From the NCBI GenBank assembly GCA_902524995.1, contig CABZFJ010000002.1, positions 1-64,000 on the forward strand: a DNA stretch of 64,000 nt, read 5' to 3'. This document shows positions 40,615 through 50,622 of the stretch, in pieces. This DNA is from an uncultured Pelagibacteraceae bacterium (GTDB taxonomy: Bacteria; Pseudomonadota; Alphaproteobacteria; Pelagibacterales; Pelagibacteraceae). The notes below the pieces were generated by a model, which was given only the letters and a program-made list of their open reading frames with translations, was not told the origin of the DNA and ran no database searches. The position numbers and the translations under genes were made by a program. The stretch's first letter is position 1. Each line of letters starts with the position of its first letter.

Positions 40615-41670
40615 ATTGTCCACCAAATACTTCACCATTGCCTTACCCATCAATGGAGGTACTGCATTACCTATCTGTCTTTGTATAGATCTTCTATTAC
40701 CAAAGAATTTATAATTTTTTGGAAAAGTTTGTATGGCAGCTATCTCAGGAACTCTTAGTCTTCTATTACTCCAGTGAAAAGGACCAACCCAAGGACCAGG
40801 TTGAGCTGCTATTGTCCAAGATGGAAGATCTTCTTTTAACTTTAATAAAAAATTCCAAAATCTTGTATTCTTCTTAAAATTTGATTTTTTACCATCACAT
40901 AAAGCAAGGTAGTTTTCACCAGGTTTTACCCTTTTTAATTCCTTATAATAAGTTCCAAGATTTGTTTTTTCATGCTCTTCCTCGTAAATATCTTGATCAA
41001 ATTCTTCAATATGTTTTCCAACTGTTTCATAAGGTTTTAAGTTTTTATTAAATAAGTCTGGTTTATTAGGATCATAGTGAGTTTTTTGAGGCTCTTCATT
41101 GTTGAATTCTTTTTTGGAGCCCATAAAAAAAACTCTTTTTCTCTTTTGAGGAACACCATAGTCTAAAGCGTTAGCTTTAACCATTTTAAAATTATAATTA
41201 TATTTTTTTGTTTTTCTCAGAATAGTATCCACTGCTTTTTTATTTGTAGGATGTAAAATACTTTCAACATTTTCAATCAAAAAGCCATCAGGATTTATTT
41301 CATCAATAAATTTGAAAAAATCATCAATACAATTTCTTGGATCCTTAGTAATTTTTCTATTTTCATTGGTTATCCAGTAACCATTTTTGGAAAAAGGCTG
41401 ACAGGGTGGGCCGCCTATAATTATAGTCTTGTTGCCATTTAAATATTTTTCTATTTCTTTAACTTTTGTCTTTTTAATATCATCCTTGATTATTTTTGTT
41501 TCTTTGAACTCTGAATTTAACTCGAGTGTTCGAACAGAATCTTCATCATTATCTATCGATACTTTCAGTTTGATATTATTTTGTTTAGCGCCTATATCTA
41601 AGCCTCCAGCACCAGAAAATAAACTAATAGCTTGTATATTTGTATTTTTCATAATGAGTCGATCTATCAT
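40609..41670 (-). CDS. C5-cytosine DNA methyltransferase (second)
   Basis: 353 residues. Motif I SLFSGAGGLDIGA, motif IV GGPPCQPFSKNG, motif VI LIENVES, motif VIII PQKRKRVFFMGS and motif X QIGNAVPPLMGKA. The recognition region (PSWTIAAQPGPW, VGPFHWSNRRLR) is clearly related to that of the first enzyme. The start could be Met7 (41652), because TATAATG at 41675-41668 resembles a -10 element on top of the upstream ATG. The stop overlaps the nuclease stop by 6 bp. It is the last island gene before the right attachment repeat. Confidence 0.93.
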   Translation of the reverse strand: MIDRLIMKNTNIQAISLFSGAGGLDIGAKQNNIKLKVSIDNDEDSVRTLELNSEFKETKIIKDDIKKTKVKEIEKYLNGNKTIIIGGPPCQPFSKNGYWITNENRKITKDPRNCIDDFFKFIDEINPDGFLIENVESILHPTNKKAVDTILRKTKKYNYNFKMVKANALDYGVPQKRKRVFFMGSKKEFNNEEPQKTHYDPNKPDLFNKNLKPYETVGKHIEEFDQDIYEEEHEKTNLGTYYKELKRVKPGENYLALCDGKKSNFKKNTRFWNFLLKLKEDLPSWTIAAQPGPWVGPFHWSNRRLRVPEIAAIQTFPKNYKFFGNRRSIQRQIGNAVPPLMGKAMVKYLVDNL

Positions 41671-41707
41671 TATACCACAAATTATAATTGTCCCGATAAT
41701 AAGGTTT

Positions 41708-41728
41708 GTTGGTAAATAGTTGGTAAAT
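41708..41728. repeat. Right-end tandem repeat GTTGGTAAAT x2
   Basis: GTTGGTAAAT at 41708-41717 and 41719-41728, 11-bp period, followed by TTTTTATA. It matches the left-end pair at 28945-28966 in sequence and orientation and lies about 75-95 bp inside the right attachment repeat. Between these two sites lie all the island genes. Confidence 0.65.
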
Positions 41729-41801
41729 TTTTATAGAAAAAAAAGTCCTCTAATGAAGTTTAATTTTAAACACTTATTTAGGGTATTTTTCTGAGTCGTA
41801 A

Positions 41802-41842
41802 ATTATGAGTGTACTGCTCTAACCAACTGAGCTACAGGCCCT
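41802..41842 (-). repeat. Right attachment repeat: orphan 5' half of the tRNA-CAU
   Basis: 41 bp identical to 28802-28842. It includes the D arm, anticodon stem 5' side and anticodon loop, but the 3' half of the tRNA is missing (41801 leftward is island DNA), so it cannot make a tRNA. It marks the place where the chromosome's own tRNA 5' half was displaced. Confidence 0.9.
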
Positions 41843-41901
41843 AAATTGAATTCTTAATTATATCATTTTTTTTAACTAAGCAATTAAAGATAATTTAATA
41901 A

Positions 41902-41976
41902 TGGTGGGCCGTGTTGGTTACGCTCCAACTACCCCTGCAATGTCAATGCAGTACTCTACTATTGAGCTAACGGCCC
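41902..41976 (-). tRNA. tRNA-Val (GAC)
   Basis: Minus-strand cloverleaf of 72 nt plus encoded CCA. Acceptor GGGCCGT/ACGGCCC, D stem GCTC/GAGT, anticodon stem CTGCA/TGCAG with loop TTGACAT (anticodon GAC), and T stem GTTGG/CCAAC. Its first base G is also the last base of the rpoD TAG stop codon. Before island insertion the tRNA-CAU gene would have followed after 59 bp. Confidence 0.95.
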
Positions 41977-43799
41977 TAACTTTCTAGGAAACTTTTTAAT
42001 TGTTTAGATCTACTTGGATGTTTTAATTTTCTCAGAGCTTTAGCTTCTATTTGCCTAATTCTTTCTCTTGTTACTGAGAACTGGAGACCTACTTCCTCTA
42101 AGGTATGATCAGTATTCATACCCACGCCAAATCTCATTCTCAATACTCTTTCTTCTCTAGGAGTAAGAGTTGATAAAATTTTTGTTGTAGCTTCGCTCAA
42201 ATTAGATTTAATAGCTTGTTCAAGTGGAGCTAAAGCTTTTGTATCTTCAATGAAATCACCCAAACTACTATCTTCTTCATCGCCGACTGGTTTTTCAAGA
42301 GAGACTGGTTCTTTGGAAATTTTAAGAACTTTTCTAACTTTTTCTAGAGGCATTCTTAATTTTTTTGATAACTCTTCTGGAGTCGCTTCTCTTCCAAATT
42401 CACTTAAAATTAATCTTTGAGTTCTTACGATTTTGTTTATAGTTTCTATCATGTGTACTGGTATCCTAATTGTTCTTGCTTGATCAGCAATTGATCTTGT
42501 TATCGCTTGTCTGATCCACCAAGTTGCATAAGTAGAAAATTTATAACCTCTTCTATACTCAAATTTATCAACTGCTTTCATTAATCCAATATTGCCCTCT
42601 TGAATTAAATCTAAAAATTGTAAACCTCGATTAGTGTATTTTTTTGCAATAGATATAACCAGTCTTAAATTTGCTTCTACCATTTCTTTTTTAGCCATTC
42701 TAGATTCTTTCTCTCCCTTTTGTATCCTACTAACTAGTTTTTTAAATTCTGTTACAGAAATTCCTAGTTTATGACTAATTTCAACTAACCTATCTCTTAT
42801 GTTTTTAAATTCTGATTTGTTTTTTTGGAAAAATTTTTTCCAAACTTCATTCGTATCTAAAAATTCTTTTAATTTAGGGTTTATTTCGTTACCTAAATAA
42901 AATTTAATAAATTCATCTCTAGATATTTTTGAGTCTAAAGCAAGTCTGAGTAAATTTCCTTCTAAAGAAATTATTTTTTTATTTTCTATATAATGTTTCT
43001 GTACTAGTTCCTCTAATACTGAAGGAGATAGCTGTAAAGATTTTATATTTTCAAGAATATTATCTACTATTTTTTTGTAATTATTTTCTTTTGATGCAGA
43101 TATTTTTTTTGAATTCAAAACACAGTCTAGTTTATCTTTTTGATATTTAATTAATTTATTATATTCTTTAGTTAAGTTGTGAACAGTCTCTAATACTTTT
43201 GGTTTTATTTCAGTCTCCATTGCAGCAAGAGTCGGGTTAAATTCATCTTCATCATTTCTGTTGTCTTCACTATTTTGATTTTCATCATTCTTTTTTTCTT
43301 TATTAGAATTATTACCATCATCATCTTCCATGTAATTGGTATCTATATCTATAATTTCTCTGACTAGAATTTCATCATTTTGGAGTTTTGAATTCCAATC
43401 AAAAAACTGTTGTGCTGTTATTGGACTTTGTGATAACGCGTTTAACATTACATCTTTTCCAGCTTCAATTCTTTTAGCTATTGCAATTTCACCTTCTCTT
43501 GAAAGAAGTTCGACACCACCCATTTCACGCAGATACATTCTTATTGGATCGTCACTTTTTTCAATGGTCTTTCCATCCTCTTTTGAGGAAGAGTCTTTTT
43601 TTCTTAAAACTTTAAAATCTGATTTTTTTTCTACAAGAATAATATTTTCGTCAAGAATATGAATAAATGCTTGAGATAGGTTTTCACCGGAAAGATTTCT
43701 TTTACCTAAAGATTTATTTAGTTCATCATGAGTAATAAATCCTCTATGGATCCCTCGACCCATTAATCTAGCAAATGATTTCGTAATTATTCGTTCCAC
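41976..43799 (-). CDS. rpoD: RNA polymerase primary sigma factor RpoD
   Basis: Housekeeping sigma70. It is 607 residues from a GTG start. Region 1.1 ([16 protein letters not shown]), region 1.2 ([11 protein letters not shown]), a long acidic nonconserved region, region 2 with [34 protein letters not shown] and [15 protein letters not shown], region 3 and region 4.2 with [20 protein letters not shown] are all seen. It follows dnaG, as in many proteobacteria. Its stop codon overlaps the tRNA-Val gene by one base. Confidence 0.98.
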   Translation of the reverse strand: MERIITKSFARLMGRGIHRGFITHDELNKSLGKRNLSGENLSQAFIHILDENIILVEKKSDFKVLRKKDSSSKEDGKTIEKSDDPIRMYLREMGGVELLSREGEIAIAKRIEAGKDVMLNALSQSPITAQQFFDWNSKLQNDEILVREIIDIDTNYMEDDDGNNSNKEKKNDENQNSEDNRNDEDEFNPTLAAMETEIKPKVLETVHNLTKEYNKLIKYQKDKLDCVLNSKKISASKENNYKKIVDNILENIKSLQLSPSVLEELVQKHYIENKKIISLEGNLLRLALDSKISRDEFIKFYLGNEINPKLKEFLDTNEVWKKFFQKNKSEFKNIRDRLVEISHKLGISVTEFKKLVSRIQKGEKESRMAKKEMVEANLRLVISIAKKYTNRGLQFLDLIQEGNIGLMKAVDKFEYRRGYKFSTYATWWIRQAITRSIADQARTIRIPVHMIETINKIVRTQRLILSEFGREATPEELSKKLRMPLEKVRKVLKISKEPVSLEKPVGDEEDSSLGDFIEDTKALAPLEQAIKSNLSEATTKILSTLTPREERVLRMRFGVGMNTDHTLEEVGLQFSVTRERIRQIEAKALRKLKHPSRSKQLKSFLES

Positions 43800-43865
43800 A
43801 ATAATAAAGTTTGAAGGACTTATATAATATCTAATACAAAAAAATCTATGTGATTTTTTTAATTT

Positions 43866-45641
43866 TTAGTTGATTTTTTGTTGCTTTTTTAACTCTTTTA
43901 TCTCATTGAAAGTAGTCTCACTCATATCCTGAGAAAACTTTGATTCTAATTCTGTGATCCTTTGCTCTAATTCATAATTCTTAAGATCTTGAATAATTTC
44001 TTCAAAAATTTCTAAAATTTTTTCATCGTCATTTAAATTTTTTGAAATTATATGTTTAACTGAAGCATAATTCATAACTCTGCTTATAAGGTTTTTATCT
44101 ATATTTAGATTTTTAACATTTAATTTAAATAAATTTTCTGATTGATTTAAAATTTCATCATATAATTGTTTATTTTCATCGCTATATAATTTGACATTAT
44201 CTAATAAATGAAAATTTTTATTAATTAAATTTGGCTTAGCAAGCAAAATATACAAAAATGAAAATTCTTTAATTTCAAAAGATTTTAATGATTTTGTTTC
44301 ATTATAATAACTTTTAGTTTTAGCAAGAGATTTTGGAAATATTTTATAAGTTTTATTAAATTTTGAATTAATATTTGGGGTTAACTCTGAAACTTTTTCA
44401 AGAAAATACTCTAATGTATATTTTTTTACAAGACTGTCTTTAATATTTGATGCAATTTCTCTTAGTTTTTTTTCGAAGATTGCTCGCGAGCTAGGACTTT
44501 CAGTTGTTTGACCTATGTAATGTTCAAAGATAAATTCATGTATAGGTATAGATTTTTGATTTGAAATTTCTAAAAATTTATCTTTACCAAATTTATTTAT
44601 GTAATTATCTGGATCTAAATTATCTTCTAAAAGTAGGAATGAAATTTTTTTATCAGGTTTTAATTCATCGATAATATTCTCTGCTGCTCTCAATGCAGCT
44701 TTATAACCGCTTTGGTCGCCGTCGAAGCATATAATTATATGATTATAGAATTGATTTAAAATTTGTATTTGTTTACTGGTTAAAGCAGTTCCTAGATTTG
44801 CAACAGTATTTTCTATTCCATTTTTTGATAAACCGATAACATCCATATACCCCTCAACCAAATAAACATCCTCTAATTTATTTGATAACTTTCTTGCTTT
44901 ATCAAGATTATATAAGTTTGATCCCTTTTTGAAAAAAGGTGTCTCAGGTGAATTAATATATTTAGCTAAATTTTTATTATCGTCTACAATTCTTCCTCCA
45001 AAACCTATTATATTTCCTGATATATTATTTATTGGAAATATTATTCTGTTTCTAAATCTTGAAATATATTTTTTTTTCTTTTCATCAAAATAAAATAGGC
45101 CTGAATCTTTAATAATTTCTTCATCAAAATCCTTTTTTAGGATTTCATAATAATCTAAATCTCCTGTTACAAAACCAAGATTAAAATTTTTAACCTCAAC
45201 ACCAGACAGTCCTCTTGATTTAAGATAATTTTTCGCGTTAATTGAATTCTCATTTTTAAATAATTCATTTTTATAAAATTCAGAAAAATTAATACATATA
45301 GATTTATATAATTTCCATTTATTTTCTCTTTCCTCATCTTGTTTTGAAAACGTATAAGGTTGCATACCTGCAAGATTTGAAAGCATTTTGACTGCTTCAC
45401 CAAATCTTAAGTTTTGAGTTTTCATTACAAAATCAAAAATATTTCCATGCTCACTTGTGCTAAAGCAATGGTAAAATTCTTTTTCATCATTAACTGTGAA
45501 TGATGGGGTTTTCTCTGTTTTAAATGGAGATAAACCAACAAACTCCTTACCTCTTTTTTTAAGCTTAACAGTTTTAGAAACAACTGTTGAAACTTTTAAT
45601 CTAGTTTTAATTTCGTCTAAATATTCCTTTGGATATTTCAT
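43866..45641 (-). CDS. dnaG: DNA primase DnaG
   Basis: Makes RNA primers for replication. It is 591 residues: N-terminal zinc-ribbon-like domain, Toprim core (VYLVEGYMDVIGL with Glu, and IICFDGDQSGYKAA with the DGD), and a C-terminal helicase-binding region. The zinc region reads GLSPFKTEKTPSF and YHCFSTSEHG where E. coli has CPFH and CFGC, so three of four zinc ligands are replaced. This is probably a lineage trait. It is overlapped by the yqeY gene at an ATGA junction. Confidence 0.96.
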   Translation of the reverse strand: MKYPKEYLDEIKTRLKVSTVVSKTVKLKKRGKEFVGLSPFKTEKTPSFTVNDEKEFYHCFSTSEHGNIFDFVMKTQNLRFGEAVKMLSNLAGMQPYTFSKQDEERENKWKLYKSICINFSEFYKNELFKNENSINAKNYLKSRGLSGVEVKNFNLGFVTGDLDYYEILKKDFDEEIIKDSGLFYFDEKKKKYISRFRNRIIFPINNISGNIIGFGGRIVDDNKNLAKYINSPETPFFKKGSNLYNLDKARKLSNKLEDVYLVEGYMDVIGLSKNGIENTVANLGTALTSKQIQILNQFYNHIIICFDGDQSGYKAALRAAENIIDELKPDKKISFLLLEDNLDPDNYINKFGKDKFLEISNQKSIPIHEFIFEHYIGQTTESPSSRAIFEKKLREIASNIKDSLVKKYTLEYFLEKVSELTPNINSKFNKTYKIFPKSLAKTKSYYNETKSLKSFEIKEFSFLYILLAKPNLINKNFHLLDNVKLYSDENKQLYDEILNQSENLFKLNVKNLNIDKNLISRVMNYASVKHIISKNLNDDEKILEIFEEIIQDLKNYELEQRITELESKFSQDMSETTFNEIKELKKQQKIN

Positions 45642-46102
45642 TGTCTATTAAGTAAATTTTTAACAATCTGACCTGCCTTAGAAAAATCAATTGTATCAGC
45701 ATGGTTTTTTTTTAATTCACCCATCACTTTACCCATATCCTTTAATGAAGAAGCTCCAGAGTTTTTGATAATTTCTTTACAAATTTTTTCTGTATCGGCT
45801 TCAGATAATTGCTTAGGTAAATATTCGGATAAAACACCAAGCTCTCCTTTCTCAATTTCTAATAAATCTGACCTGTTATTCTTTTTATATATTTCAATTG
45901 ATTCGGATCTTTGTTTGATCATTTTTTTTAAGAGCTTTTTAATATCCTCATCATCTGTCTCTTTTTTATTAGGACCAGATCTGTTGTTAATATCTAAGTC
46001 CTTAACTCCCGATAAAATTAACCTATAAGTTGATATCTTATTTTTATCTTTAGATTTTAAAGCATTTTTGTAATCGTTATCTATTTTATCTCTTAGGGAC
46101 AT
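45638..46102 (-). CDS. YqeY/GatB-like domain protein
   Basis: 154 residues from the ATG at 46102 (MSLRDKIDNDYKNALKSKDK), the normal YqeY start. A longer upstream frame exists but has no family sequence and runs over the carA leader. The fold is the helical GatB/YqeY tail domain (LSEYLPKQLSEADTEKI, MGKVMGELKK). It may have a tRNA- or amidotransferase-linked role; the function is not established. It is commonly next to dnaG-rpoD and carA, as here. Confidence 0.92.
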   Translation of the reverse strand: MSLRDKIDNDYKNALKSKDKNKISTYRLILSGVKDLDINNRSGPNKKETDDEDIKKLLKKMIKQRSESIEIYKKNNRSDLLEIEKGELGVLSEYLPKQLSEADTEKICKEIIKNSGASSLKDMGKVMGELKKNHADTIDFSKAGQIVKNLLNRQ

Positions 46103-46224
46103 ACTAGAATGTACTTCAAAGACAAAATTGTTCAAAAGAAAAAATTGTATTTTTAAAAAATTATTATAGATCTGTTGCGGATAAATACGTTTTATTGTAT
46201 TAACCTTTAACTTATGAGTTGTAA

Positions 46225-47418
46225 TTGACTTTAAAACGAAAAAACAAAACTTCACATCTCTCAAAATTTAAAACAGCTATTTTAGTTCTCGAAAATAAAT
46301 CAGTCTATAGGGGTATTGGGCTAGGATATGTAGGAGAGGCAACGGGAGAAGTATGCTTTAATACCTCATTAACTGGTTATCAGGAAATTATATCTGATCC
46401 ATCTTATGCCGGACAAATAATAAATTTTACATTTCCTCATATAGGTAATGTAGGAGCTAATAATGAAGACGTCGAGTCTGATAAAATATGGACGAGAGGA
46501 GTTATTTTTAATTCAGAAATAACAAATCCTTCTAATTATAGGTCTCTTCAAAATTTAGATAAATGGCTTAAAAAAAATAAAATAGTAGGCATAACTGGTC
46601 TAGATACTAGAAGTTTAACAAATTTTATTAGAGATAAAGGGGCTCCAAAAGGAACAATATCAAACAATAAAAATGGTAAATTTAATATTAATAAACTAAT
46701 AAATAAATCAATAAAATGGCCTGGTTTAAACGGAATGGATCTTGCTCAAGAGGTCACAACTAATAAAACTTATATTTGGAAAGGATATAAAACTTGGAAA
46801 AAAAATAAGGGCTATGAAAAAAATAATACGAAGAAATTTAGGGTTGTGGCGATAGATTATGGAATTAAAAAAAATATACTTAGGTATTTTTCTGATTTTG
46901 ATTGCGAAGTAAAAGTTGTTTCCTGCAAGGAAAATGCAAATAATATACTTAATCTAAAACCTCATGGAATTTTTTTGTCAAACGGTCCTGGGGATCCTGC
47001 TGCAACAGGAAAGTATGCAATTAAAGTTGTAAAAAATTTAATAAAAAAAAATATTCCCTTATTTGGGATATGTTTGGGTCATCAAATATTAGCTTTAGCT
47101 TTAGATGCAAAAACCAAAAAGATGAAATTGGGACATAGGGGTGCAAATCATCCAGTAAAAAATTTAATTACTAAGAAAGTAGAAATTACCAGTCAAAATC
47201 ATGGATTTGAAGTTGTTAAGCAAAGCTTAAAAAATAATACGGAAATAACGCATCTGTCATTATTTGATAATTCTATAGAAGGAATAAGATTAAAAAATAA
47301 ACCAGTTTTCTCAGTTCAGTATCATCCTGAAGCTAATCCTGGACCACAAGATAGTAAATATTTATTTAGTGATTTTATTAAAGACATAAAAAAATATGCC
47401 AAAAAGAAAAGACATTAA
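46225..47418 (+). CDS. carA: Carbamoyl-phosphate synthase small subunit CarA
   Basis: Glutamine amidotransferase subunit that supplies ammonia for carbamoyl phosphate, used in arginine and pyrimidine synthesis. It is 397 residues. N-terminal CarA domain ([29 protein letters not shown]) and class I GATase with [11 protein letters not shown], nucleophile in [10 protein letters not shown] and the QYHPEANPG His/Glu pair. The start is a TTG at 46225: an in-frame stop lies just upstream and no ATG is available before the conserved domain. It overlaps carB by 23 bp. Confidence 0.95.
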   Translation: MTLKRKNKTSHLSKFKTAILVLENKSVYRGIGLGYVGEATGEVCFNTSLTGYQEIISDPSYAGQIINFTFPHIGNVGANNEDVESDKIWTRGVIFNSEITNPSNYRSLQNLDKWLKKNKIVGITGLDTRSLTNFIRDKGAPKGTISNNKNGKFNINKLINKSIKWPGLNGMDLAQEVTTNKTYIWKGYKTWKKNKGYEKNNTKKFRVVAIDYGIKKNILRYFSDFDCEVKVVSCKENANNILNLKPHGIFLSNGPGDPAATGKYAIKVVKNLIKKNIPLFGICLGHQILALALDAKTKKMKLGHRGANHPVKNLITKKVEITSQNHGFEVVKQSLKNNTEITHLSLFDNSIEGIRLKNKPVFSVQYHPEANPGPQDSKYLFSDFIKDIKKYAKKKRH

Positions 47419-50400
47419 AAAAATTTTAGTGATTGGAGCTGGTCCAATTATTATTGGTCAAGCTTGTGAATTTGATTATTCAGGAACACAGGCATGCAAA
47501 GCATTAAAAGATGAAGGTTATAAAGTAATATTAATTAATTCAAATCCAGCAACTATAATGACTGATCCTGTTGTTGCTGATAAGACTTATATTGAGCCAA
47601 TATCACTGGAAGTACTAGAAGAGGTTATCAAAAAAGACAGGCCGGATGCTATTCTACCTACAATGGGTGGACAGACAGCATTAAACCTTGCAATTAATGC
47701 AGAAAAAAATGGATTGCTTAAAAAATATAAAATTGAACTTATTGGAGCAAACTCAAAAGCAATAGCAAATGCAGAGGACAGAAAAAAATTTAGAAAGAAT
47801 ATGTCTGATATTGGTATTGATTTACCAAAATCAGAAGTTCTAAATAAATTTTCAAACGCGAAAAAATGCTTAAATAAAATTGGTCTTCCTGCAATTATTA
47901 GACCTTCATTTACTTTGGGAGGATTGGGTGGAGGTATTGCGAGAACAACAAAAGATTTTTTTAAAATTGTTAAAGAAGGAATGAATGAGTCTCCTCAAAA
48001 TCAGGTTTTGGTTGAAGAATGTTTGGATGGATGGAAAGAGTTTGAGATGGAGGTTGTCAGAGATAGAAATGATAATTGTATAATTATTTGCTCAATAGAA
48101 AATGTTGATCCTATGGGAACTCATACTGGTGACTCTGTTACAATAGCTCCAGCATTAACACTTACAGATAAAGAGTATCAAATAATGAGAAATGCATCTA
48201 TTGCTTGCTTAAGAAAAATTGGCGTTGAAACAGGAGGTTCAAATGTTCAATTCGCCATAAATCCAAAAAATGGAAGAATGGTAATTATTGAGATGAACCC
48301 CAGAGTTTCAAGATCATCTGCATTAGCATCAAAAGCAACTGGCTTTCCAATTGCAAAAGTAGCCGCTAAACTAGCAGTTGGTTATACTCTAGATGAACTA
48401 CAAAACGAAATAACAAAAGTAACACCAGCTTCTTTTGAACCAACAATTGATTATATTGTTACAAAAATTCCAAGATTTACTTTTGAAAAATTTTCAGACA
48501 CAGAAGCAATTTTAGGAACATCAATGAGATCTGTGGGTGAAGCAATGGCAATTGGAAGAAATTTCAAAGAGTCTTTTCAAAAAGCTTTGGTTTCACTTGA
48601 AACTGGTTTTTCAGGATTAGACAATATTTTTAAATATTCCAAAAAAGAAATCCTAAAAAATTTAAAAATCAATATTCCAAATAAGTTACTTCTTATTGCT
48701 GAAGCTTTTAGAAAAAAAATTTCTATAGATGTTATTTATAAATTATCAAAAGTAGATCCATGGTTTTTAAATCAAATTAAGGAAATAGTTGATGAAGAAA
48801 AAATATTAAATTCAAAAGGGCTGCCCAAAACTTTTGAGGAATTTAATAGAATAAAATCAATAGGATTTTCTGACAAAAAGATCTCACAAGTAACTGGTCA
48901 AAAAGAAACAATCGTCAAATCAAGAAGAAAAGGACTAAAAGTTATGCCTGTTTTTAAGAAAGTTGATACATGTGCTGCTGAATTCAAATCTTTCACACCT
49001 TATATGTATTCTACGTATCAAAGAAATTTTTCTACTAAAAATGAATGCGAAGCTGAGCCAAGCAATAAAAAGAAAATAATAATTTTAGGTGGAGGACCAA
49101 ATAGAATTGGTCAAGGTATAGAGTTTGATTATTGCTGCTGTCAGGCTAGTTTTTCTCTTAAAGAAGCAGGTTTTGAAACAATAATGATAAATTGTAACCC
49201 GGAAACTGTTTCTACTGATTATGATACAAGTGATCGATTGTATTTTGAACCTTTAATTGAAGAATATGTAGAGAATATAATTTTAAAAGAAAAATCAAAA
49301 GGAAATCTAATTGGGATAATTACACAATTTGGAGGTCAAACCCCTATCAAATTAGCTAAATTTTTAGATGAAAATAAATTACCTATTTTAGGGACACAAT
49401 ATAAATCGATTGATCTTGCAGAAGATAGAGACAGATTTAGAGAGTTGCTTATAAAGCTTAAATTAAAACAAGCTGAAAGCGGAATAGCCTACAAAATCGA
49501 TCAAGCTATTAATGTTGCTGATAAAATTGGATTACCAGTGGTTGTGCGACCTTCTTATGTTTTGGGAGGAAGGGCTATGGAAATTGTTCATGACAAAAGT
49601 CAATTGAAACAATTTATTAATGAAGCCTTCAAAGCATCAGAACAAAATCCAATCTTAATTGATAAATTTATAGACAATGCGATGGAAGTAGATGTAGATG
49701 CAATTTCTGACGGTAAAGATGTTTATGTTGCTGGAATAATGCAACACATCGAAGAAGCAGGGATTCATTCTGGAGACTCTGCTTGCTGCTTGCCACCAGT
49801 GTCAATAAAAACAAATCTTTTAAGAGAACTTAAAATACAAACAAGAAAATTAGCTCTGGCTTTAAAAGTTAAAGGATTTTTAAATATTCAATTTGCAATT
49901 AAAAAAGATGAAATTTTTGTCATTGAAGTTAATCCTAGAGCAAGCAGAACTGTTCCTTTTGTTTCAAAAGCAAATGGTATTCCCCTTGCAAAAATTGCAT
50001 CAAGAATAATGTCTGGGGAAAAGTTAAGTAAATATAAATTAAAATATAAAACTAATAAAAAATTTGCTGTTAAAGAAGCTGTATTTCCATTCAATAAATT
50101 TCCAGATAGTGATTTATTACTCGGCCCTGAGATGAAGTCTACTGGTGAGGTAATGGGTTTTGATGACGATTTTGGAATGGCTATTGCAAAAAGTCAAATT
50201 GCTGCTTCAAATTCATTGCCAACTAAAGGTATGGCATTCTTATCAGTAAAAGACTCACATAAACAAGAAATAATTGGTGTTGCACAAAGATTAATTAAAC
50301 TTGGATTTACACTTTCTGCAACCAAAGGAACTTCAGAGATTTTAAAACAAAATGGAATAAAATGTAGAAAAATTAATAAAGTGAGCAGTGGTAGACCACA

Positions 50401-50620
50401 CATAGTTGATGTTTTAAATTCTAAAAAAATATCTTTGGTAATAAATACTGGTGGTGGAAATTCTGAACACAGGATTAGTGATGCAAGGGCATTAAGAAGA
50501 GGAGCTCTTGCAAACAAAATTCCTTATTGTACGAATATGTCTACAGCTTATTCATTTTTAGAAGCAATAAAATCATTAAAAACAACAAAGTTAAGAGTAA
50601 AATCTCTGCAAGATAATTAA
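47396..50620 (+). CDS. carB: Carbamoyl-phosphate synthase large subunit CarB
   Basis: 1074 residues, the normal length. Two homologous ATP-grasp halves (first with [19 protein letters not shown] and [12 protein letters not shown]; second with [18 protein letters not shown] and [12 protein letters not shown]), and an MGS-like allosteric domain at the C-terminus ([29 protein letters not shown]). It begins inside carA, so both subunits are made from one message. Confidence 0.98.
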   Translation: MPKRKDIKKILVIGAGPIIIGQACEFDYSGTQACKALKDEGYKVILINSNPATIMTDPVVADKTYIEPISLEVLEEVIKKDRPDAILPTMGGQTALNLAINAEKNGLLKKYKIELIGANSKAIANAEDRKKFRKNMSDIGIDLPKSEVLNKFSNAKKCLNKIGLPAIIRPSFTLGGLGGGIARTTKDFFKIVKEGMNESPQNQVLVEECLDGWKEFEMEVVRDRNDNCIIICSIENVDPMGTHTGDSVTIAPALTLTDKEYQIMRNASIACLRKIGVETGGSNVQFAINPKNGRMVIIEMNPRVSRSSALASKATGFPIAKVAAKLAVGYTLDELQNEITKVTPASFEPTIDYIVTKIPRFTFEKFSDTEAILGTSMRSVGEAMAIGRNFKESFQKALVSLETGFSGLDNIFKYSKKEILKNLKINIPNKLLLIAEAFRKKISIDVIYKLSKVDPWFLNQIKEIVDEEKILNSKGLPKTFEEFNRIKSIGFSDKKISQVTGQKETIVKSRRKGLKVMPVFKKVDTCAAEFKSFTPYMYSTYQRNFSTKNECEAEPSNKKKIIILGGGPNRIGQGIEFDYCCCQASFSLKEAGFETIMINCNPETVSTDYDTSDRLYFEPLIEEYVENIILKEKSKGNLIGIITQFGGQTPIKLAKFLDENKLPILGTQYKSIDLAEDRDRFRELLIKLKLKQAESGIAYKIDQAINVADKIGLPVVVRPSYVLGGRAMEIVHDKSQLKQFINEAFKASEQNPILIDKFIDNAMEVDVDAISDGKDVYVAGIMQHIEEAGIHSGDSACCLPPVSIKTNLLRELKIQTRKLALALKVKGFLNIQFAIKKDEIFVIEVNPRASRTVPFVSKANGIPLAKIASRIMSGEKLSKYKLKYKTNKKFAVKEAVFPFNKFPDSDLLLGPEMKSTGEVMGFDDDFGMAIAKSQIAASNSLPTKGMAFLSVKDSHKQEIIGVAQRLIKLGFTLSATKGTSEILKQNGIKCRKINKVSSGRPHIVDVLNSKKISLVINTGGGNSEHRISDARALRRGALANKIPYCTNMSTAYSFLEAIKSLKTTKLRVKSLQDN

Positions 50621-50622
50621 TT

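Larger units (their letters stand above)
28802..41842. mobile_element. tRNA-inserted genomic island (13,000-bp unit) with two defence-like modules, no integrase
   Basis: The segment between two identical 41-bp copies (28802-28842 and 41802-41842) is exactly 13,000 bp from repeat start to repeat start. The left copy completes the tRNA-CAU gene, and the right copy is an orphan 5' half. Inside are only accessory genes: a minus-strand operon (about 28971-32956), a regulatory stretch (32957-33577) and a restriction-like module (33578-41670). No tyrosine or serine recombinase, transposase, relaxase or replication gene is visible, so the element probably moved with help in trans or has lost its integrase. 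Confidence 0.85.

Noticed and set aside
41802-41842. Possible second tRNA-CAU gene
   Set aside because: Only tRNA positions 1-40 are present. The sequence to the left is unrelated island DNA with no anticodon-stem 3' side, T arm or acceptor 3' strand.
45638-46264. Longer YqeY start extending to 46264
   Set aside because: The extra 54 residues have no family similarity and would overlap the carA start; the ATG at 46102 gives the standard N-terminus.
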